Both the position numbers and the translations under genes were made by a program. Of a stretch of DNA of 38,907 nucleotides, positions 35,332 to 38,907 are shown in pieces; the first letter of the stretch is position 1, and each line of letters begins with the position of its first letter. Source of the DNA: Methylophilus sp. GTDB taxonomy: Bacteria > Pseudomonadota > Gammaproteobacteria > Burkholderiales > Methylophilaceae. The stretch spans positions 1-38,907 of the forward strand of contig JAUYRP010000015.1 in NCBI GenBank assembly GCA_030696695.1. Direction: 5' to 3'. The notes beneath the pieces were generated by a model. It was not told where the DNA came from. It did no database searches and was given only the letters and a program-made list of their open reading frames with translations.

Positions 35332-35535
35332 TTAAACGTACTGCCAATTACAAGATAGATCAGAAAAAATACCGCTCTCTAAAAAGAGATCAGCCTCTAC
35401 CCAGTTTACTTTGGATTGTAGTACTGAAAACGAAGGCAAATCACCAAATAACATAAGCCCGATCATGGGCACAATCCCGAATAAAATGAAAATGAATTTT
35501 ACAGCTGTGTAAAAAATATTTTTATTTATTTTCAT
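35332..35535 (-). CDS. Small membrane protein, 67 aa
   Basis: ATG 35535 follows AGGAGATTCAC, a strong ribosome binding site, and a terminator follows the stop, so this is a real short transcription unit. One hydrophobic stretch (FYTAVKFIFILFGIVPMIGL) near the N-terminus could be a signal anchor; the rest is short and soluble (SKVNWVEADLFLESGIF). It lies antisense to its neighbours, in the middle of the integrative element. Function unknown; size and anchor would suit a small superinfection or membrane factor, but this is a guess. Confidence 0.6.
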   Translation of the reverse strand: MKINKNIFYTAVKFIFILFGIVPMIGLMLFGDLPSFSVLQSKVNWVEADLFLESGIFSDLSCNWQYV

Positions 35536-35823
35536 GTGAATCTCCTACTTGGAGGTTTATCGAAGCTTTTTAAAATGACTTTGCAATAATTAAGATAGCA
35601 TACTTCACAAAAAATTCACAATTTATATACATAAAATTCACATTTGTAAAATTGATATGCAGAACTAGATACGAAATCTCGATTCTTCTTACCGAATCGC
35701 ACTTTGTGTGGTGGCAGTCTGTCAAGAGCGGCAAATCAGCATAACAACAAAAACCGTTCTCAAGAACGGCAAGCCATTAGCCGTCAATTGAATGTATTCA
35801 ATTACCACCACAAACGACCTGCT

Positions 35824-36498
35824 ATGTTTCTTGATGATAATCCAGATTATCAAACAGTCTGGCAATTAGCTCATAATTGGGCTGATGCCGATCCAGACAA
35901 AACCGATACCAACGCGATTTCACCCAAGCTTAGAGAACACATTATTCGGCTAATGCTTGCCATACGTAACAAAAATATTTCTGCACGAACGCGCAAGCGA
36001 TCAATTTTTATTGATGATTCTGTTATCTCTCTGATAGTAGATACACCTCATTATCTAAAAACCCTGAACTGTTTATTAAAAGATGCCATTAATAAAACCT
36101 ATCTGGATTCGCTGTATGTCAAACGTGAAGAAGTAATTGAATTGTGCATCAGGTCTCATTACGACCTACCATCTTGTTGGATGCCTAAATATCTACCTGA
36201 GGGACAAATAGTTACTAAGGAAGCTAAAAACTACCGGCCAGCTGATGAAACTGAAGATCGGATTCGCTGCCAAGCAATAGCCAGCGCTTTATGGGAACTT
36301 GATCCAGCTATCCACCCTAACCATATTGCTCGATCTAAAATACTGCAGCGAATTGGCAATGGCGCTCAATATGACATAAGTACTATTACTGACTGGATTG
36401 CCGAGCTTGATCCACAAAAAGACTGTCGGAAACCAGGGCGACCACCAAAACCCCAATACGTAATTAAATTTGAAATGATCCCTCCGTCCAAAAAATAG
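35824..36498 (+). CDS. Mobile-element hypothetical protein, 224 aa
   Basis: Starts at ATG 35824 (MFLDDNPDYQTVWQLAHNW); the open frame extends upstream to 35704 but as low-complexity sequence with no signals. ISPKLREHIIRLMLAIRNK, SLYVKREEVIELCIRSHYDLP and ILQRIGNGAQYDISTITDWI suggest a helical DNA-associated protein, the last with an HTH-like look. Genes like it accompany replication modules in islands of Nitrosomonas-type bacteria, from memory. A role in replication control is inferred from position only, 185 bp before the HTH/Rep pair. Confidence 0.6.
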   Translation: MFLDDNPDYQTVWQLAHNWADADPDKTDTNAISPKLREHIIRLMLAIRNKNISARTRKRSIFIDDSVISLIVDTPHYLKTLNCLLKDAINKTYLDSLYVKREEVIELCIRSHYDLPSCWMPKYLPEGQIVTKEAKNYRPADETEDRIRCQAIASALWELDPAIHPNHIARSKILQRIGNGAQYDISTITDWIAELDPQKDCRKPGRPPKPQYVIKFEMIPPSKK

Positions 36499-36683
36499 CT
36501 GTTCAGTTTCCATCTGATTAATTTAAACTGAGAACTGCCAAAACTGGCTCCAGAAAAGGATCTGTAAAACTTTATGCTTCTTAGTCGGTGACAATAAATA
36601 CCCCTCAGTCAACTGACCCTTTTTTATTTCTCTGCAAGTTGAAGCAGTATTGATTCCGTATTCATCAACTCACGGAGTTAATC

Positions 36684-36878
36684 ATGCAAAACCCATTACT
36701 CACTACTAAACAAGCAGCACAAATCTTAGGCGTAAGCATCGCATTCCTGGAACGAGACCGCTGGGCAGGTGCGCGGGTGCCTTTCGTCAAAATAGGCGCT
36801 CGAGCAGTTCGCTATCGCCATAGCGATCTGCTCGCTTATATTGAATCGTGTCTGTGTCAATCCACCAGTCAGTACTGA
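36684..36878 (+). CDS. Excisionase-like HTH_17 protein
   Basis: 64 aa, GGAG eight bases before [23 protein letters not shown] and [20 protein letters not shown] are the winged HTH of MerR-type excisionase/AlpA proteins. It probably binds DNA near the att site or Rep origin to direct excision or start replication. The Rep gene starts 8 bp after its stop and is surely co-transcribed. Confidence 0.85.
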   Translation: MQNPLLTTKQAAQILGVSIAFLERDRWAGARVPFVKIGARAVRYRHSDLLAYIESCLCQSTSQY

Positions 36879-36886
36879 GGTGTGTC

Positions 36887-38569
36887 ATGCACACGTCAGT
36901 ACGAGATAGCCAAGAACTGATCACTCCCGGCGAACAGATTGCCGAAAGTATTTTAAGTTTACTGGATGAACCGGATAGCAGCGACAAGCGATGGCGTGCG
37001 CCCATATTCCAGAGACTTCCCGAGCGCTTTGCTGAAAACGCCGCTCATGACTACAAAGAAACCTACATCTTTGAAGGCAGGCGCAATGCCAATCAAGGTT
37101 TACTAAAAATCTATGGAAAGCCCGCCAAACACAGCATTCCACTCAATGCTACCGATGATGACCTGAAAGCGCTATCCAAACGCATCGTAATGGAAATTAA
37201 GGATTTTAGTAATTTCCTGTTCAATCGAATCGATAAGATAACCAGTCTGCTGCACTATGCACAAAAATATGACGTCAATCTACCCGCTTTAGATAACCCA
37301 AGTATCACAGAGAAAGGCATTTATACCCGCCTGACCGATGAAAACTGGTGGTTGCGCAGACTACGTAAAACCCATGCCAGGAATCTGGAACAGGAAGCGA
37401 TTCGGTCCGGTTTCGTGCATCAACGTAAAGGCAAGTACGTCAGTGATGAAACCCTGCAACGGCGTAGAGAACAAAAAAAACGTAATCAACGCATCCTTGA
37501 GGGATTGCTGGCCATTAATGAAATAGATGAAGGTCTTACGCTCAGCGAATTAGCAGAGCATAGCCTGGCCAATCCACGAGTACGCCGCAGTGAATTGATG
37601 GTGCGCATCTTCGGCTTTGAATTCATTGCCAATGAATTGGGGCATGCTGGTGAATTTTATACCATCACTTGCCCGTCCCGAATGCATGCACGCCTATCGG
37701 ATAGTTGCATACAAAATCCAAAATATGATGGCACCACACCCCAACAAGCGCAAAAATATTTGAATACGATTTGGGCAAGAATCCGCGCAAAACTTAAACG
37801 CGATCAACTGGATGTGTATGGTTTCCGCATTGCTGAACCGCAACATGACGGTACACCGCACTGGCATATGCTGGCATTTATGCCACCTGAGCACAGCGAG
37901 AAAGTGCGCGCTATCTTTCAAAATTACGCCCTGCAAACCGATGGTGATGAGCCTGGCGCACTAAAACATCGCTTCACAGCCATCGCCATTAATAAAAGCA
38001 AAGGTTCTGCGGTTGGTTATATTGCAAAATATATCTCGAAGAATATTGATGGTTACGGCCTTGAGCATGACATTGACGGCAACCCGATACAGGAAGCGGC
38101 TGAACGAGTAGAAGCCTGGGCATCAACTTGGGGAATCCGGCAATTTCAGCAAATCGGCGGCGCGCCCGTCAGCATTTGGCGTGAATTGCGCAGAATCAGC
38201 GTTGCGCCTGAAGGCATTCTACAACATGCCCAACAAGCGGCCGATCAAGGCAAATGGTGGCAATTCATTCAATTGATGGGAGGCGTGACTTCCAAACGAA
38301 AAGACAATCCCATCAAGTTACTGAAAATAGAATCCAAAGAGCTAGGAAAGTATGGTGATCCGATAGGACAAAAAATCTGCGGTGTTGAAACTGATACTAT
38401 CCAATTGCCAACACGCTTACATCAATGGCGAATTGAAAGATGTGCAGTAAACACAGAACAAACTGAACGGCGAAGCGCAAAGCGCCCGAGTGGGAGCGGT
38501 AGCGACCGCAAGGCCGCATTTGCGGCGCAGCCGCCTTGGAGTTCTGTTAATAACTGTACGAAAGAATAA
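36887..38569 (+). CDS. Phage P2 gpA-like HUH replication endonuclease
   Basis: 560 aa from ATG 36887 (GAGG upstream; the open frame begins earlier). It nicks the element's origin to start rolling-circle replication. The Phage_GPA core is [16 protein letters not shown], the HUH motif H325-W-H327 in TPHWHML, and two catalytic-type tyrosines, Y378 and Y382, in [11 protein letters not shown]. The C-terminal ~40 residues ([18 protein letters not shown] ... PPWSSVNNC) are low complexity and come from the repeated DNA terminus. A 3' fragment of a close relative lies inverted at 254-645. It is intact and coupled to the HTH gene. Confidence 0.9.
   Translation: MHTSVRDSQELITPGEQIAESILSLLDEPDSSDKRWRAPIFQRLPERFAENAAHDYKETYIFEGRRNANQGLLKIYGKPAKHSIPLNATDDDLKALSKRIVMEIKDFSNFLFNRIDKITSLLHYAQKYDVNLPALDNPSITEKGIYTRLTDENWWLRRLRKTHARNLEQEAIRSGFVHQRKGKYVSDETLQRRREQKKRNQRILEGLLAINEIDEGLTLSELAEHSLANPRVRRSELMVRIFGFEFIANELGHAGEFYTITCPSRMHARLSDSCIQNPKYDGTTPQQAQKYLNTIWARIRAKLKRDQLDVYGFRIAEPQHDGTPHWHMLAFMPPEHSEKVRAIFQNYALQTDGDEPGALKHRFTAIAINKSKGSAVGYIAKYISKNIDGYGLEHDIDGNPIQEAAERVEAWASTWGIRQFQQIGGAPVSIWRELRRISVAPEGILQHAQQAADQGKWWQFIQLMGGVTSKRKDNPIKLLKIESKELGKYGDPIGQKICGVETDTIQLPTRLHQWRIERCAVNTEQTERRSAKRPSGSGSDRKAAFAAQPPWSSVNNCTKE
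38526..38562 (-). repeat. Terminal repeat, copy C (inverted, 37 bp)
   Basis: The end of the intact Rep gene: the same sequence as copies A and B but inverted and with one GAGTTC unit rather than two. It includes the last codons and stops just short of the TAA at 38567-38569. Flanking DNA beyond it is unrelated to that next to A or B. Confidence 0.85.
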
Positions 38570-38770
38570 TCCTATAGATAAACAATCAAAATATAGTTGA
38601 AAGAATGAGTGATTGTAAGCCCCATTAATAATAACTGTAAACTTTGTAACTCATCTGGATAGACTCGACAGTTTTTCATTAAATTAGCATTCTATTGTTA
38701 ATTGCCAATTTCTTAGTACTGTCTAATTTTTTATTATTATGTATCACAGGCCAGATGTGGGGACTGTTGA

Positions 38771-38907
38771 TGTGGTTACACTAAACCGGACACATTCCTT
38801 AAAATAACTGAAAGAAGGAGTGTATCTAAATGAACCAAGAGAAACCCAAAGTCTATACATCTGAATTTAGGGAGTCATCGGTAAAATTGGCCACTGAATC
38901 GGATAAA
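38771..38907 (+). mobile_element. 5' end of another IS3-family element (runs off the window)
   Basis: A likely terminal repeat (TGTGGTTACACTAAACCGGA) stands about 60 bp before a transposase start. This is the second IS3-family element of the window and is unlike the first in sequence. Confidence 0.6.
38830..38907 (+). CDS. IS3-family transposase OrfA, partial
   Basis: ATG 38830 after GAAGGAG. MNQEKPKVYTSEFRESSVKL is the beginning of an IS3/IS911-type OrfA HTH domain. The gene leaves the window after 26 codons. Confidence 0.85.
   Translation, partial: MNQEKPKVYTSEFRESSVKLATESDK

Overview
The window is a mosaic accessory region of roughly 40% GC. It probably comes from a betaproteobacterium of the Nitrosomonas type; that is inferred from the style of the DUF932/YqaJ/RDF-like module, the gpA-like replication gene and the IS elements, and no housekeeping marker fixes it. 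Almost nothing here is core genome. Three families of replication initiator, two tRNA-Thr 3' fragments, at least three IS traces, several frameshifted genes and a 43-bp repeat present three times all indicate repeated insertion and deletion of mobile elements.

Layout. 1-4.0 kb: decayed left flank, with the 3' end of a gpA-type replication gene (an inverted copy of the gene at the right end) fused to a dead Rep_trans-like initiator, then hypothetical genes. 5.1-7.8 kb: a large STAND-type NTPase with near-identical TPR repeats. 8.1 kb: a tRNA-Thr 3' fragment. 8.7-11.9 kb: an orphan selD, converging with a tightly overlapped three-gene operon (Nudix-like protein, membrane protein with a DUF5919/PLD-like domain, NMN-adenylyltransferase-like protein). 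This operon is the best candidate for an undescribed system. 12.1-14.4 kb: a second copy of the 43-bp repeat, an exported HNH-nuclease lipoprotein with a ChaN-like exported protein, and a broken RelA/SpoT-domain gene. 14.5-21.2 kb: a DUF6988-like gene and a complete type I restriction-modification operon (hsdM-hsdS-hsdR). 21.8-25.3 kb: a recombination module (zinc-ribbon/glycine-zipper protein, DUF932, YqaJ nuclease split by a frameshift inside a perfect hairpin, RDF-like protein). 25.7-31.4 kb: an exported lipase, an IS4-type remnant, a Gp2-like initiator truncated by an IS3-family element, a DUF3616 protein and a frameshifted AlpA regulator. 32.3-38.6 kb: an integrative element with a tRNA-Thr 3' fragment, three GTCTACAT repeats at an exact 11-bp period, a tyrosine integrase, a toxin-antitoxin pair, a YecA/SEC-C protein, an excisionase-like HTH protein and a P2 gpA-like HUH initiator. 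The window ends inside another IS3-family element.

How the parts fit. The right-hand element carries integration (int), directionality (HTH protein), stabilisation (toxin-antitoxin) and replication (HUH Rep) functions. The middle is a defence-like cargo zone: STAND NTPase, nucleotide-metabolism operon, type I R-M and an alarmone-synthetase remnant. The repeated Rep 3' terminus and the tRNA fragments mark likely past recombination points. All functions are read from motifs by eye; no database search was run.
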